DNA of 64,000 nt from Erinaceus europaeus (GCF_950295315.1 NC_080164.1:63254042-63318041); one strand, 5' to 3'; shown: positions 23,056 to 34,820, numbered from the stretch's first letter. Numbers and translations: made by a program. Notes: generated by a model not told the origin, from the letters alone.

Positions 23056-23268
23056 GCCCTTTAAAAAAATTTTTTTTATTATTTTATTATTGGATAGAGA
23101 CAGACAGAAATTGAGAGAGGAAGGGGAGACAGAGAGACAGAGAGACACCTGAAACCCCACTTCATCACTCATGAAGCTTTCCCCCTGCAGATGGGGACCA
23201 GGGGCTTGAACCTGGATCCTTGTGCACTGTAGTGTGTGCGCTTAACCAGGTGCGTCACCCCCTAGCCC
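23056..23268 (-). repeat. Type B SINE
   Basis: Reverse copy. Confidence 0.85.
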
Positions 23269-23402
23269 CACTGTCTCTCCTTTCTATCTCCTTCATAAAA
23301 AGATTAATAAAAGTAAAGTCATGGACCCCTAGGAAAATACCTAAAATAGACTGCCTAGCTTCTTTTCACCGTGAGGTCCCTATTCTCATCTGCTCCATTT
23401 TG

Positions 23403-23533
23403 ACTTTTTTTTTTTTTTTTTTTTTTAACCAGAGCACTGCTCAGCTCTGGTTTATGGATTGAACCTAGGACTTTGGAGCCTCAGGCATGAGAGTCTGTTT
23501 GCATAACCATTATGCTATCTACCCTCTGCCCCA
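23403..23533 (-). repeat. Type D SINE inside L1
   Basis: T-run then AACCAGAGCACTGCTCAGCT; CCATTT(T/C)(G/A)ACTTTTT flanks it. Confidence 0.85.
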
Positions 23534-24069
23534 TTTCAACTTTTTGGTTCCTGTTGATTAAACACTTTTGTCCTGCCTTATATCTTACTGCATTTCAGCC
23601 ACCAAGTTGTAGATGATTCCATCCTGACTTCTCTGGACAGACAACATCACCATTGTGTCCAAGAACCTCACCTCTCCAGAGCCCCATCCCACTAGGGAAA
23701 TATATAAACAAGCCAGGGGTTTGAACTGACCTGCCTAAATCCATGTCCAGAGAAGCAATTACAGAAGCCGGAGCTTCTAACTTCTGCACCCCAAAAAGAA
23801 TTTTGGTCCATACTCCCAGAGTGGTAGGGGGAATGTTAGGGGAAGATGGCCAGAGGGCTCTGAATTCCAATTCCATCAAGACACAGAGAGATAAGAGGAA
23901 AAAAGGAAGGTCATTCAGAAGTAGTCACAGGTGTTGGTGTGATTTAGAAAGGAAGAGAAGGCAGGACCATAGAAAATGGGCAAATATATAGTCATAAAAT
24001 ATAGTTATAGAAATCATAGTCAACCCATATTGTGACCTTGGGAGAACTACTGCAGTTTCCAATAGAAGG

Positions 24070-24578
24070 AATGGGAAACTGGGTGGTGGCACACCTGGTT
24101 GAGCACACTTTACAGTGCACAAGGACCCAGGTTGGAGCCCCTGGTCCTCACCTGCAGGGAGAAAGCTTTGCAAGTGGTGAAGCAGGGGTGCAGGTGTCTC
24201 TTTTTTTAAAAAATTATTTATTTATTTGTTTTCCATTTGTTGCCCATGTCTTTTTATTGTTGTTGTAGTTATTATTGTTGTTGTTAATGTCGTCGTTGTT
24301 AGATAGGACAGAGAGAAATGGAGAGAGGAGGGGAAGACAGAGTGGGAGAGAAAGATAGACACCTGCAGACCTTCACCGCCTGTGAAGTGACTCCCCTGCA
24401 GGTGGGGAGCCTGGGGCTTGAACTGGGATCCTTATGCCAGTCCTTGCGCTTTACGCCACATGCACTTAACCTGCTGCGCTACTGCCCGACTCCAGCAGGT
24501 GTCTATCTCTATCCCTCTGTATCAATCCTTCCCTCTTGATTTCTGACTGTCTCTAATAAATAAAGATAAAAATATAAG
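24070..24578 (+). repeat. Type B SINE split by a type A SINE
   Basis: B segments 24070-24203 and 24494-24578; GCAGGTGTCT is repeated at the junctions. Confidence 0.85.
24204..24493 (-). repeat. Type A SINE inside type B
   Basis: Full-length reverse copy, head at CTACTGCCCGACTCC. Confidence 0.85.
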
Positions 24579-24674
24579 GAATGGGGACACAGAACTCTGG
24601 TGGTTATAGTGTTATAGGAATAGTGTGGAATTATACCTCTTAACTCATAATCTTGTAAATCAATATAAATAAAG

Positions 24675-25230
24675 GGCTGGGCAATGGTGCTGTTATGCTC
24701 AGAGGTTTGTTCCCGATCACACACAAGGAAGTCCAGAGTCGCATGCAAGTACAAGAGCCTTTATTAGCAAGCTTAAGCTTGGGTCCCAAGAGCCTCCACG
24801 CAGGGGGAGTCTTGTGACCCCGAACATTTTTCATCTCAGCTTTTTATAGTTAGCACAGGGTGGGTACAGGTGGGGATGTTTACGCGGAACAAGGAACAAT
24901 TGGTTTCGGGTCAACAGCTGTTCTCCTTTCTCAATATTCGGGGACTTTCCTGATCGTCTCTGGTTGGGTTCAGGGTGGAACTTTTTGTGGTTTTTCCAGT
25001 AACTCAAGGTGGGGCTGAGGTCATACCTAACATGGCGGAGGGTGTCCAAAATGGAGTCACTATTGATGCCCTAGATCTTGTCTCTGACCTCCTCAGTGCA
25101 TCCAGTTGAGCACACGTGTTACAACAGATCTGTGTTTAAGCCCTGACCTCCACCTACAGGATGGAAGCTTCACAAGCAGTGAAGCAGTGCTACAGGTATC
25201 TCTCTCTTCTTCTTTCTCTTCTAAAATCTT
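24675..25230 (+). repeat. Type B SINE split by the solo LTR
   Basis: Head 24675-24690, remainder 25096-25230. Confidence 0.75.
24691..25095 (-). repeat. Solo LTR with 4-bp target duplication
   Basis: TGTTATG...CCTCA, 405 bp. Read on the minus strand it has TATAAAAAG (near 24840) then AATAAAGGCTCTTG (near 24760). GTGC at 24687-24690 and 25096-25099 flanks it, so it is probably class I. It sits within a type B SINE. Confidence 0.8.
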
Positions 25231-25440
25231 TTATTATCTTTACTTATTGGATAGAGACAGCCAGAAATTGAGAGGGAAGAGAGACCCCTAGGTCTCTAGG
25301 GAGAGAGACAGAGAGACCCCTGCGATATGATTTCACCATTTGCAAAGCTTTCCCCTGCCAGTGGAGACGGGGGGGCTCAAACCCGGGTCCTTGCACATTG
25401 GAACATGTGCACTCAACAAGGTGTGCCACCTCCCAGTCCT
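25213..25440 (-). repeat. Type B SINE
   Basis: Reverse copy abutting the preceding one. Confidence 0.8.
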
Positions 25441-25989
25441 CTTTCACTCCTTCTCCTCCTTCTCTATCTATCCCTTTTCCCTCTTTTCTTTTTTTATATA
25501 TTTATTTTCTCTTTTTTGTTGCCCTTGTTGTTTATCCCTCTGCTTTTCTATACCCAATCAATATAAAGAAAATATTAAAAAATAAAATCAATAAAAATTG
25601 GGTACGGGAGGCTGCTCAGCAACATAGCATATGTGTGAGAACCTGGACTCAGCAAAAGATTAACCAGGTTAAGTGCTGGCAAATAATGGGAAAGTATAGT
25701 CGTAAGAAAAGCTGGCATAGGAGTGTTTATCGTGCTAGATTATAGACACTTGATTCAGACATGACTTATGTTATCAGAAAACTAAGGGATTCTAAGAAGT
25801 TTACCTTGGGTTCTGTGATCTGTCAGCTGAATTATACACAACTTGTTCAGTTCTTGTGAACTTTTACTTCCTAAATCTAGAATGAATTGTATCTATATTG
25901 CAAGCTCGGTATGCAGTTAGCAATTTTGCAGATAAATGCCCAACCTCTGTTAGGACACAGTAGACAATAAAATTTTTTTCCCAGTGGTT

Positions 25990-26191
25990 TTTTTTTTCTT
26001 TTTATTTAAAAGGACAGAGGTATATTGAGAGGCGCAGGGGGGGAGATAGGAAGAGGGAGGAGGGGAGAGAGAGAGATGCAAACCTCCTTCACTACTTGTG
26101 AAGCTTTTTCCCTATGGGGATGGGGGTTTGAAGACAGGCCTTTGCATATGGTAATGTGTTCACTCAACTGGGTGTACTACCACCTGGCCCT
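25990..26191 (-). repeat. Type B SINE, diverged
   Basis: ACCTGGCCCTGAT at the head end. Confidence 0.75.
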
Positions 26192-26271
26192 GATATTCAA
26201 TATAGAGGTACTTTAATGTTATTTAGGTAACCCTTTAACAAAAGGTTTTGTTGTCAAACCATAAAATCAGT

Positions 26272-26405
26272 GTTGAGGAGATGGCACAGTAGATAAAATT
26301 GGACTCTCAAGCATGAGGTCCCGAGTTCAATTCCCAGTAGCACATGTACCAGACAGAGTAGATGTCTGGTTCTCTCTCCTCCTTTCTCATAAGTAAAATC
26401 TTTTA
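26272..26405 (+). repeat. Type C SINE
   Basis: GGACTCTCAAGCATGAGGTC. Confidence 0.8.
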
Positions 26406-26574
26406 AGAAAAGTGAAGTCCCAAGTTTGATCCCTGCCATTCTATGTGCCACAGTGATGCTAAACTTTGCTACCCAGAGTTAAAATTATGTTTGAAAACCC
26501 CCTCCCCCCGAAATTATATGCCTTTCAGCTCTCCTAGTTCAGATTTCTTAGATATGGTTAGAAGCCCATCTCTA

Positions 26575-26858
26575 GGGGAGATGGGCTGTAGCGCAGCGGG
26601 TTAAGCGTAGGTGGCGCAAAGTGCAAGGACCGGCATAAGGATCCCAGTTCAAGCCCTGGCTCTCTACCTGCAGGGGAGTCGCTTCACAAGCAGTGACGCA
26701 GGTCTGCAGGTGTCTATCTTTCTCTCCCACTCTTCGTCTTCCCCTCTTCTCTCCATTATTCTCTGTCCTATCCAACAACGATGACAACAATAACTACAAT
26801 AATAAAACAACAAAGGCAACAAAAGGGAATAAATAAATAAAATAAATTTTAAAAAGAA
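26575..26858 (+). repeat. Type A SINE with target duplication
   Basis: AGAAGCCCATCTCTA flanks both ends. Confidence 0.9.
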
Positions 26859-26892
26859 GCCCATCTCTACCACTCTTTGTATCTCTCTCTCT

Positions 26893-27014
26893 CTTTTAAC
26901 CAGAGCACTGCTCAGCTCTGGCTTATGGTGGTTGCAGGGGATTGAGTTTGGGACCTTGGAGTCTCAGGCATGAGTTCGTTTGCATAACCATTAGGCTATC
27001 TACCCTCACCCCTC
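26893..27014 (-). repeat. Type D SINE
   Basis: TGTATCTATCTCT-like flanks. Confidence 0.85.
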
Positions 27015-27104
27015 TGTATCTATCTCTCATTTAAATAAAAAATTTAAATACTTAAAAAAAACTTTCAATATATTGGCAAAGTTCTTGTCATTAGTTGTAT
27101 ATTT

Positions 27105-27214
27105 TTTTTTATCACCAGCTCTGGCTTTTGGTGGTACTGGGGACTGAATCAGGGACCTCCTTGTCTCAGACATGAAAGTCTTTATGCGTAATCATCACGC
27201 TATTTCCCCAGTTA
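27105..27214 (-). repeat. Type D SINE, old
   Basis: GCTCTGGCTTTTGGTGGTAC to GCTATTTCCCCAG. Confidence 0.65.
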
Positions 27215-27344
27215 TTGTATAATCTCTTTTTTCATGAATAACATACTGAAAGGCTATTTCACTTGCTCTTCAGGTGGAAAACAACAAAAACAACAACAAA
27301 AAAAACCTGTTCCAATAAGTGAAGTGAGAACACAGTGAATCAAT

Positions 27345-27609
27345 TGTTATGCCCAGAGTCCTGATCTCACGCAAAGACGACCAGAATCACATGCAATAGC
27401 AAGAGCCTTTATTAGCAAGCTTAAGTTTGGGCCGCCGACACCCTTCCACGCAAGGGGAGAGTGTCTGTGATCCCGATTATTTTTCATCCCACCTTTTTAT
27501 AGTTATCACAGGGTGGGTACAGGTGGAAATATTTACGCAGAACAAGGAACAGTTGGTTTTGGGTTAACGGCTGTTCTCAATATTCAGGGCTTTTCTTTAA
27601 CCTCTACAC
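27345..27609 (-). repeat. Second LTR of the same family, internally shortened
   Basis: Starts TGTTATGCCC and shares the AATAAAGGCTCTTG and TATAAAAAGG segments with the LTR at 24691 but lacks about 140 bp of its U3 end. CAAT occurs on both sides (27341-27344 and 27610-27613). Confidence 0.75.
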
Positions 27610-27716
27610 CAATATATTAGATGTGCATTGCAAAGCCATACTCACCTCTGAGTGAAACTGCTCACAGGACCATACAAACCTGCCATGGTAAGATCCTGAC
27701 TTAAGAAGTCAACCCC

Positions 27717-27865
27717 GTGGTCCAGTAGGTGGCACAATGGATAAAGCATTGAACTCACAAGCATGAGGTCCTGAGTTAAATCCCTGGCAGGACATGTACC
27801 AGAGTGATGTCTGGTTCTTTATCGCTCTCCTTTCTCATTAATAACATATTTAAAAAGAAAGAAAA
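27717..27865 (+). repeat. Type C SINE
   Basis: AGTCAACCCC flanks both ends. Confidence 0.85.
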
Positions 27866-27920
27866 GTCAACCCCTAAACTCGCTGGTGACCTGTAATGAG
27901 ACCTGGTTTAAAAAATTAAG

Positions 27921-28055
27921 TTGGGGGTGGGGGTAGATAGCATAATGGTTATGCAAAGAGACTGTCATGCCTGAGGCTCCAAAGTCCCAGGTTTAATCCC
28001 CCACACCACCATAAACCAGAGCTGAGCAGTGCTCTGGTAAAAAAAAAATAAATAG
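27921..28055 (+). repeat. Type D SINE
   Basis: GGGGGTAGATAGCATAATGG. Confidence 0.85.
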
Positions 28056-28335
28056 GGAGTCGGGCTGTAGCGCAGCGGGTTAAGCGCAGGTGGAGCAAAG
28101 CACAAGGACCGGCATAAGGATCCCGGTTCGAAGCCCGGCTCCCCACCTGCAGGGGAGTCGCTTCACAGGCGGTGAAGCAGGTCTGCAGGTGTCTATCTTT
28201 CTCTCCTCCTCTCTGTCTTCCCCTCCTCTCTCCATTTCTCTCTGTCCTATCCAACAACGACAACAACAATAAAACAACAAGGGCAACAAAAGGGAATAAA
28301 TAAATAAAAATAAATATTAAGAAAAATAAATAAAT
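28056..28335 (+). repeat. Type A SINE
   Basis: Close to consensus: TAGCGCAGCGGGTTAAGCGC. Confidence 0.88.
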
Positions 28336-28462
28336 AAATAAGTTGGTTTAGTTAAGAATAAGGAAGAAGAAACTGTAGCTCTATATGAGTAAGCAAAAGC
28401 TGTGAACTGGCAAGATTGTTGGACAGAGAAAGAATGGAGTTAACAATATAAAAAGAACTGAA

Positions 28463-28682
28463 CCACAAGAGGTAGGTGGTGGTGTTCATGGATCTGAGTT
28501 CAAGCCCCTGGTTCCCACCTGCAGGGGGATGCTTCATGAGCAGGGCTGCAGAATTCTCTCCCTCTTTCCCCCTTCATTTCTCCTCCTCTATCATAAATAT
28601 TAAAAAGGGGGGGGGAGGAGGCCACTGGGGGCAATGGAATCATATGCAGGCACCAAATCCCAGTGATAATCCTGGTGGCATT
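28463..28682 (+). repeat. Type B SINE with 3' module
   Basis: Module after a G-run: GCAGGCACCAAATCCCAGTG. Confidence 0.7.
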
Positions 28683-28872
28683 AAAAAACAAAACAAAACC
28701 CAAGAACTGAGCTATATGATGATAGACACCAAGGCTCCTGGAGGTGACCTGGATCCAGGACAACCTTCCAATTTTTGCTTTTTATGGCCTGTGGTTAGAT
28801 CTATGTAGTAGGAGATGTGGTGGTAAGCTATCTCAAAAATTCCCAGGCACATATCCTTAAAATACTGTTACA

Positions 28873-29005
28873 CTGGGGGTGGAGGGTCGATAGCATAATG
28901 GTAATGCAAACAGACTCTCATGCCTGAGGCTCCAAAGTCCCAGGATCAATCCCCTGCACCACCATAAGCCAGAGCTGACCAGTGCTCTGGTTAAAAATAA
29001 ATAAT
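28873..29005 (+). repeat. Type D SINE with target duplication
   Basis: AAAATACTGT(T/C)ACACTGG flanks both ends. Confidence 0.88.
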
Positions 29006-29029
29006 TAATAAATAAAATACTGTCACACT

Positions 29030-29158
29030 GGTGGCCATATAGGTATTACAGTGGAAAAAATGTTGGACTCTCAAGCATAAGTTTGATCCCTGGTATTAAC
29101 ATGCCAGACTGATACTTTGGTTCTCCTCTCTCCCTCGATTTAATAAAAGTTAATAAAT
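29030..29158 (+). repeat. Type C SINE, diverged
   Basis: TTGGACTCTCAAGCATAAG. Confidence 0.7.
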
Positions 29159-29169
29159 GAATATATTTT

Positions 29170-29425
29170 CTTTTTTCTATATTTATTTATTTTCCCTTTT
29201 GTTGCTCTTATTTTTTTCATTGTTGTTATACATGTCGTCGTTGTTAGTTAGGACAGAGAGAAATGGAGAGAGGAAAACAGAGAGGGAGAGAGAAAGAGAC
29301 ACCTGCAGACCTGTTTCACTGGCTGTGAAGTGATTCCCCTGCAGGTGGGGAGCCAGGGGCTTGAACCAGGATCCTTGCGCTTTGTGCCACGTGCACTTAA
29401 CCTGCTGTGCTACCGCACGACTCCC
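29170..29425 (-). repeat. Type A SINE
   Basis: AATATATTTTCT flanks both ends. Confidence 0.88.
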
Positions 29426-29860
29426 AATAAATATATTTTCTAATGTCACACTGCATAAGTGAACTTATTAGCATTACAGTCTTTTTACATCTGTCCTAAT
29501 TTGAGATTCCTTGCAACTGAGTAAGACTAATTAGACAACCAGTTAAGTCAATACTGTCTGCTAAAAATAGTCATGAGGTAGAGAGCAGAAAGCTGCCCTT
29601 TGGTGGAGGAAGATGTCAAATTTGGAGGTGGGTCAGGTTTGCTGACTCCTATGTTTGGGAGATGTGGAACTACACCTGTGACAATAGTTTAATAAATCAA
29701 CATTTCCTCAATGAAGTGATTTGGAAAAGAAAAAAAAAATCAACTTGAAGCTTTCATTTTCCTTACCAAAATCTGGGAATGTTTAACCCATTAAGTCTTA
29801 AAACTTTAACAAGGTACTACATGTTTTCATATAAGCTGATATAATTTACATCATCTTATA

Positions 29861-29866
29861 TTTATT
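29861..29866 (-). terminator. MRPL35: Polyadenylation signal of MRPL35
   Basis: TTTATT on the plus strand is AATAAA on the coding strand, about 60 nt after the MRPL35 stop codon. It predicts a short 3' UTR. A distal site may also exist. Confidence 0.6.
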
Positions 29867-29925
29867 CATTTTTGCAAAAACATTATAGGACACATATTCA
29901 GTTACTGGGAAATCATAAAGCTAAT

Positions 29926-30117
<192 letters not shown>

Positions 30118-30407
30118 TCAGATATTACAATGACACTTAGAACATTATATAGCAGACAACAGATATATCTTTAATTCATGGTAAATAGGCCCAGTGGTAA
30201 CAAAGATCAGACTTATAGACTGTTTTCCAGAAATAAGTGATTGTCAATGGGGGTCAGAGGTGCAAGGAGAAAGTACATGCAGTTTGAGAAAGAAAGCTTA
30301 ATAAATTTTTGTGGCTAGTAAAGTGCAGAGTAATGGCATATAATTATAAAAGTCTCTCTTCAATAATATACTGTCATTCTCAACATACAGACTAAATAAG
30401 AGAAACA

Positions 30408-30525
30408 ACCAGGTCAGAAGGATAGCTCACTGAAGAGTGTACCTCTTTTGACATGAGTATGACCCAAGCTGGAGTCCAGTTCCCATTGTACCAGGGGAAC
30501 CTTCTGTGTTGTTGGGTTCTTTTGT
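30408..30525 (+). repeat. Older tRNA-like SINE (type E)
   Basis: GAAGGATAGCTCACTGAAG. Confidence 0.5.
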
Positions 30526-30551
30526 CTTTTTCTATCTAAAAAAGTGAGTCC

Positions 30552-30822
30552 AGGGGAGTTGGACGGTAGCACAGTCGGCTAAGTGCAGGTGGTGCAAAGC
30601 ACAATGACCGGCATAAGGATCCCGGTTCGAGCCCCTGGCTCCCCACCTGCAGGGAAGTCGCTTCATAAGCAGTGAAGCAGGTCTACAGGTGTCTGTCTTT
30701 CTCTTCCCCCGTCTTCCCCTCCTCTCTCCATTTCTCTCTGTCTTATCCAACAATGACAACATCAACAACAACAATAAAACAACAAGGGCAACAAAAGGGA
30801 ATAAATATTTTTTTTAAAAAGT
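30552..30822 (+). repeat. Type A SINE
   Basis: AAAAAGTGAG(T/C)CCAG flanks both ends. Confidence 0.88.
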
Positions 30823-30962
30823 GAGCCCAGAATGGTGAAACCCCAGTGACAAAAATAAGAGAGAGAAACTACTGTTAAGTAGCAGACTGAAGTAAAAGAA
30901 CACATTTGACAGCACCAGAAATATATGTATGTGTTATTTTCCATTCTAGGCCCCCTTTTCAT

Positions 30963-31225
30963 TCAGATAGAAACACAGAGCAATAGCTCATCTGGTAGAG
31001 CACACTTAAGAAAAAAAAGAGCACACATTTTATCATGCTTGAGAACCTGGGTTTGAGATTCCAGCATTACATGAAAACATCATACAACAGCTACAAAGGG
31101 AAGCTTCAGAAGCAATGGAGTGGTGCTATAGAGTCTCTCTGTCTCTATTTGAAATTAAAAGGAAAAAAATGAAAGCCTGCCCAGAGTGGTGGAATTGTGT
31201 AGGTATCAAGTGCCAGAACCCAAGT
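30963..31225 (+). repeat. Older tRNA-like SINE (type E)
   Basis: CAATAGCTCATCTGGTAGAG with a late module-like GTGGTGGAATTGTGTAGG. Confidence 0.5.
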
Positions 31226-31272
31226 CATGTGCCGCCTCCCTTTCTCAATCATGTAACAGAGTGAAGACTCAC

Positions 31273-31417
31273 CTTTCTCCTGAGCCAAAGGCCAGAATGG
31301 AGTCGAAGAAACCTATAGACAACAGCTTTCACAGTCTTTCTCTTGCCTTTTTGTGAACTGCAATATGTTACAGGTCTGACAGGTTGCCTCAGGACATTTG
31401 CAAGCAAGGGGGCCAAT
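31273..31417 (-). CDS. MRPL35: MRPL35 coding exon 3
   Basis: 145 nt bounded by acceptor TATTTTAG (plus 31418-31425) and donor AAG|GTGAGT (31273/31272). It completes the arginine split from exon 2, continues [13 protein letters not shown], and enters the conserved L35 core [15 protein letters not shown]...LWLRRK. Entry is phase 2 and exit is phase 0, which fits both neighbours. The KGKRKTVKA segment is the best-conserved part of the family. Confidence 0.94.
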
Positions 31418-31480
31418 CTAAAATATATTAAAAACTTTTAAGTCAGCAATAAGAGTAAAGGATAAAGACCACTGGTTTTG

Positions 31481-31606
31481 GGGCAGGGGTAGACAACATA
31501 ATGGTTATGCAAACACTCTCATGTCTCATGCCTGAGGCTACAAAGTACCAGGTTCAATCCCCTGCAAAACCATAAGCCAGAGCTGAGCAGTGCTCTGGTA
31601 CTAAAT
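31481..31606 (+). repeat. Type D SINE
   Basis: GGGGTAGACAACATAATGGT. Confidence 0.82.
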
Positions 31607-31635
31607 GTGCGTGTGCACACACACACTGGTTTATT

Positions 31636-31771
31636 ATTATTATTATTTTAACACTTATTAGTAAGAGAGACAGAACATCATTCTGACATATATAATACCA
31701 GAGATTGAACTCAGGACTTCATGCTCAAGAATCCAATGCCTTATCATCCACTGTGCCATTTCCTGGCAGCA
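31636..31771 (-). repeat. Type C SINE, old
   Basis: CATTCTGACATATATAATAC and ATCCACTGTGCCATTTCCTG. Confidence 0.65.
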
Positions 31772-31788
31772 AAACCTCTTAAACCAGA

Positions 31789-32068
31789 GGGGTTGGGCGG
31801 TAGGGAAGTGGGTTAAGCGCACATGGTAGTAAGCGCAAGGACCCGTGTAAGGATTCGGGTTCGATTCCCCAGCTCCCTACCTGTAGGAGTGTTGCCTCAC
31901 AAGTGATGAAGCAGGTCTGCAGGTGTCTACCTTTCTCTGCCCCTTCCTTTCTCTCTCGAGTTCTCTCTGTCTTATCCAACAATATCAACAACAAGGGCAA
32001 CAAAAAAGGGAAAAATGGCCTCCAGGAGCAGTGGATTAATAGTGCAGGCACCGAGCCCCAGCATAAAT
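31789..32068 (+). repeat. Type A SINE with 3' module
   Basis: GGTTGGGCGGTAGGGAAGTG head. Confidence 0.82.
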
Positions 32069-32077
32069 AATAACAAC

Positions 32078-32195
32078 CAGTGAGGAGACAGCACAGTGGC
32101 TATGCAAAACACTTTTGTGATTGGGGCTCTAAGAGCTCAGGTTCCACCCAGCAGCACCATCAAACAGAGCTGAGGAGTGCTCTGGTACAAACAAC
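32078..32195 (+). repeat. Type D SINE, old
   Basis: GAGACAGCACAGTGGCTATG. Confidence 0.6.
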
Positions 32196-32340
32196 AAAAA
32201 TGGCTCAAACCCTAACAGCAACCCATTACTAACTTGCATGCTCCCCATACTCTACTCCTTCAAGTCTTATGAAATAATGTACCCATTTATATTTCAATCT
32301 TGATTCTTTTTAAAAATATTATTTATTTTATTTATTAATT

Positions 32341-32507
32341 AGAGCCCCCGGCTCCCCACTTGCAGGGGAGTCGCTTCACAAGCGGTGAAGCAGGTCTACA
32401 GGTGTCTGTCTTTCTCTCCTCCTCTCTGTCTTCCCCTCCTTTCTTCATTTCTCTCTCTCCCATCCAACAACAACATCAATAACCCCAACAATGTTAACAA
32501 CAAAAGG

Positions 32508-32558
<51 letters not shown>
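32341..32558 (+). repeat. Type A SINE without head, ending in (TA)n
   Basis: Starts at the B box; the tail has become a TA array at 32512-32558. Confidence 0.8.
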
Positions 32559-32563
<5 letters not shown>

Positions 32564-32935
32564 GAGAATCAAAGCATCAACCCTGTACGTGTGAATCTGG
32601 GCATCAAATTCTAGACATCATGGTTGATAGTCCAATGTTCTACCCACTGAGCTACGTAAGGGCTGCAACCTTCTGATTTCTTATCCATCTGCCCACTAGA
32701 TTACTAACTCTTTGAGGACTTCAACTTGTTTACTGTTTGCCTCCTTTTGTAAAGTGCAGTGCTGAGTACACAGAGCAATAAACTGTTTGTTAACTGAATG
32801 CATTGCCATGTGCAGCCCAGTCATATATACTGAATTTCTTGTTCATCCTCCACTTGGGCTCACTCCTTCCTTCTAAGAAAACCCATCTAGAATATCAGGA
32901 GTATGCTCTGTTTGCATGTCAATCATATACTGTGC

Positions 32936-33045
32936 AGGTGAAGATAGCATAATGGTTATGCAAACGGACTGTCTGAGGCTCCAAAGTCCCAGGTTCAATC
33001 CCCTCACCACCATAAGCCAGAGCTGAGCAGTGTTCTGCTAGGAAA
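32936..33045 (+). repeat. Type D SINE
   Basis: AGATAGCATAATGGTTATGC. Confidence 0.82.
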
Positions 33046-33218
33046 AAGTAAATAAAACATATGAAGCAAATCAACCAATCATTTTCTCTTACCACATTAG
33101 GCAAAATCATATATGTAATAAACCTACAGGTAGGCAAAGAGTATCAGATACTTCTAAGATGTCTTTGTAGGCATGAATATTTTTACTAGGCATCATGTTT
33201 ACTGAAATATATTCTTAC

Positions 33219-33405
33219 CTACTAAGGACTGAAGTATGCCCACAGGTCAAGTTTCTGGTAGATGTAATAAGCCTGGGAGCAACAGAAACAGCTGGCATCT
33301 GAACATGACTAAATTGTCGAGTGGACAGTACAGAACTAAGATAGACACTCTTAGCACAGTTTTGATAGACTGAAAATCCCAAAGTATTCAAGGGTCGTAA
33401 GATTC
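33219..33405 (-). CDS. MRPL35: MRPL35 coding exon 2
   Basis: 187 nt between acceptor CTCTCTTTACAG (plus 33406-33417) and donor AG|GTAAG (33219/33218). It encodes [15 protein letters not shown], a linker with RQFSHVQMP, and ends [12 protein letters not shown], closely matching the human N-terminal half as I recall it. This part carries the end of the mitochondrial targeting region and a variable linker. Entry is phase 1 and exit is phase 2. Confidence 0.94.
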
Positions 33406-33459
33406 CTGTAAAGAGAGAGAAGCATATATACTTAGAATTGTTAAAAGATAAATCCACGG

Positions 33460-33747
33460 GAGTCGAGTGGTAGCGCAAGGGGTTAAGCGCACATGGTGCA
33501 AAGTGCAAGGACCGGTAAGGATCCCGGTTCAAGCCCCTGGCTCCCCACCTGCAGGGGAGTCACTTCACAGGCGGTGAAGCAAGTCTACAGGTGTCTATCT
33601 TTCTCTCCCCCTCTCTCTTCCCCTTCTCTCTCCATTTCTCTCTGGCCTATCTAACAATGACTATATCAACAACAATAACAACTACACCAACAATGAAAAA
33701 ACAAGGGCAACAAAAAGGGAAAATAAAAAAATAAAACATAAAAGATA
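33460..33747 (+). repeat. Type A SINE with target duplication
   Basis: AAAAGATAA(A/G)(T/C)CCACG flanks both ends. Confidence 0.88.
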
Positions 33748-34271
33748 AGCCCACGTCTAAAAAGTATGGGCTAGAAGGCCTGAAGAAAGGGAAGGCCAAG
33801 TGCTAACTCATCCTGGCAGTCAGGAAAGGCACACATGAACTTGAAATCACAGCATTTATGCCCTAATAGAAAATTCTTCACCCAGTTCCTATTAGCTGGC
33901 TAATTGTGCAGTTGACAACCTTGTTCTAGTTGTGCCTAGCAACAAGGAGAAAACTCTTTCCAAGGTAGGAACCTATGTTCTGCAGCATGTAGTCTCATGT
34001 GGATGTGACCCCCTCACATATATATCTGAGGGTCCTTAACAGGCTTTGTGGTCTTCTGAGATTAAGTAGCAGGGGGGTGGAGGGGGGTAGCAGAGGAGGG
34101 GGTGTTTATCATTGAAAGGCATTTTGAACCTGTAGCTGCAGTTCTGAGTAGTTAGTGCAAGTTTGCTGAGCTCACATTCTAGCTGAGGAACCTGAGCAAA
34201 GGAGGATGAAACACTAAAATAACACGTCTTTCTCTTTCTCTAACCTTTCATACCTTGAAAATGAACCATTT

Positions 34272-34466
34272 TGGGGCCAGGCACACCTGGTAAAGTACAC
34301 ACATTACCACAGCAAAGACCTGGGTTCAACTTTCCAGTTCCCACCTGCAGGGGGAAAGCTTCATGAACAGTGAAGTAGTGCTGCAGGTGTCACTATCTCT
34401 CTGTCTCCCCCCTACTTTCTCAACCTCTTTCTATCTAGTAACTAAATAAAAAATTAACTAAAAAAA
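34272..34466 (+). repeat. Type B SINE
   Basis: GGGGCCAGGCACACCTGGTA. Confidence 0.82.
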
Positions 34467-34548
34467 CGATTTCACTTCATACAATATGATGCCCCCAAGT
34501 ATGCACCTAGATATTTAAAACTTAGTAAGGTACTAAAATAAACAAGTG

Positions 34549-34820
34549 GGGGGCTAGGCAGTAGTATACATGGTTGAGTGCACGTGTTACCATGCACAAG
34601 GATCCAGGTTCAAGCCCCCACTCCCCACCTGCAAGGGGAAAGCTTCATGAGTGATGAAACAGGTCTGCAGGTGCCTCTATCTTCCCCTCTCAATTTCTCT
34701 GTCTTATCAAATAAAAGAAAAACAAAGGGGGGGAGGGAGGGAGAAAAGGCCACCAGGAGTGATAGATCTTCCTGCAGGCACTGAGCTCCAGCAATAACCC
34801 TAAAATAAAATAAACCAACC
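34549..34820 (+). repeat. Type B SINE with 3' module
   Basis: AAAATAAACAAGTG flanks both ends; module without its last arm. Confidence 0.78.

Larger units (their letters stand above)
23300..24668 (+). mobile_element. L1 3' UTR, interrupted by three SINEs
   Basis: Segments 23300-23402, 23534-24069 and 24579-24668 align with the L1 3' region at 37190-37940 (shared GAAGCAATTACAGA, TCTGCACCCC, AACTCTGGTGG). Interrupted by a type D SINE and a type B SINE that itself contains a type A SINE. Confidence 0.8.
22701..29844. other. Intergenic region between REEP1 and MRPL35 3' ends
   Basis: The two genes converge here. The region holds SINEs, an interrupted L1 3' end (23300-24668) and two LTRs. Stretches without recognised features are about 22701-22892, 25545-25985, 26410-26574, 27215-27344 and 29426-29844. 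I see no open frame with known domains and no RNA gene in them. Confidence 0.7.
31418..33218 (-). other. MRPL35: MRPL35 intron 2
   Basis: Carries SINEs of types A, C and D (31481-33045), a (TA)n tract at 32512-32558, and ordinary intronic sequence from about 32660 to 32935 and 33046 to 33213. No extra exon is supported. Confidence 0.85.

Noticed and set aside
28056..28130. tRNA-like sequences with A and B boxes, possible tRNA genes
   Set aside because: Dozens of copies with A-rich tails and target duplications; the acceptor stem does not close. They are SINE heads.
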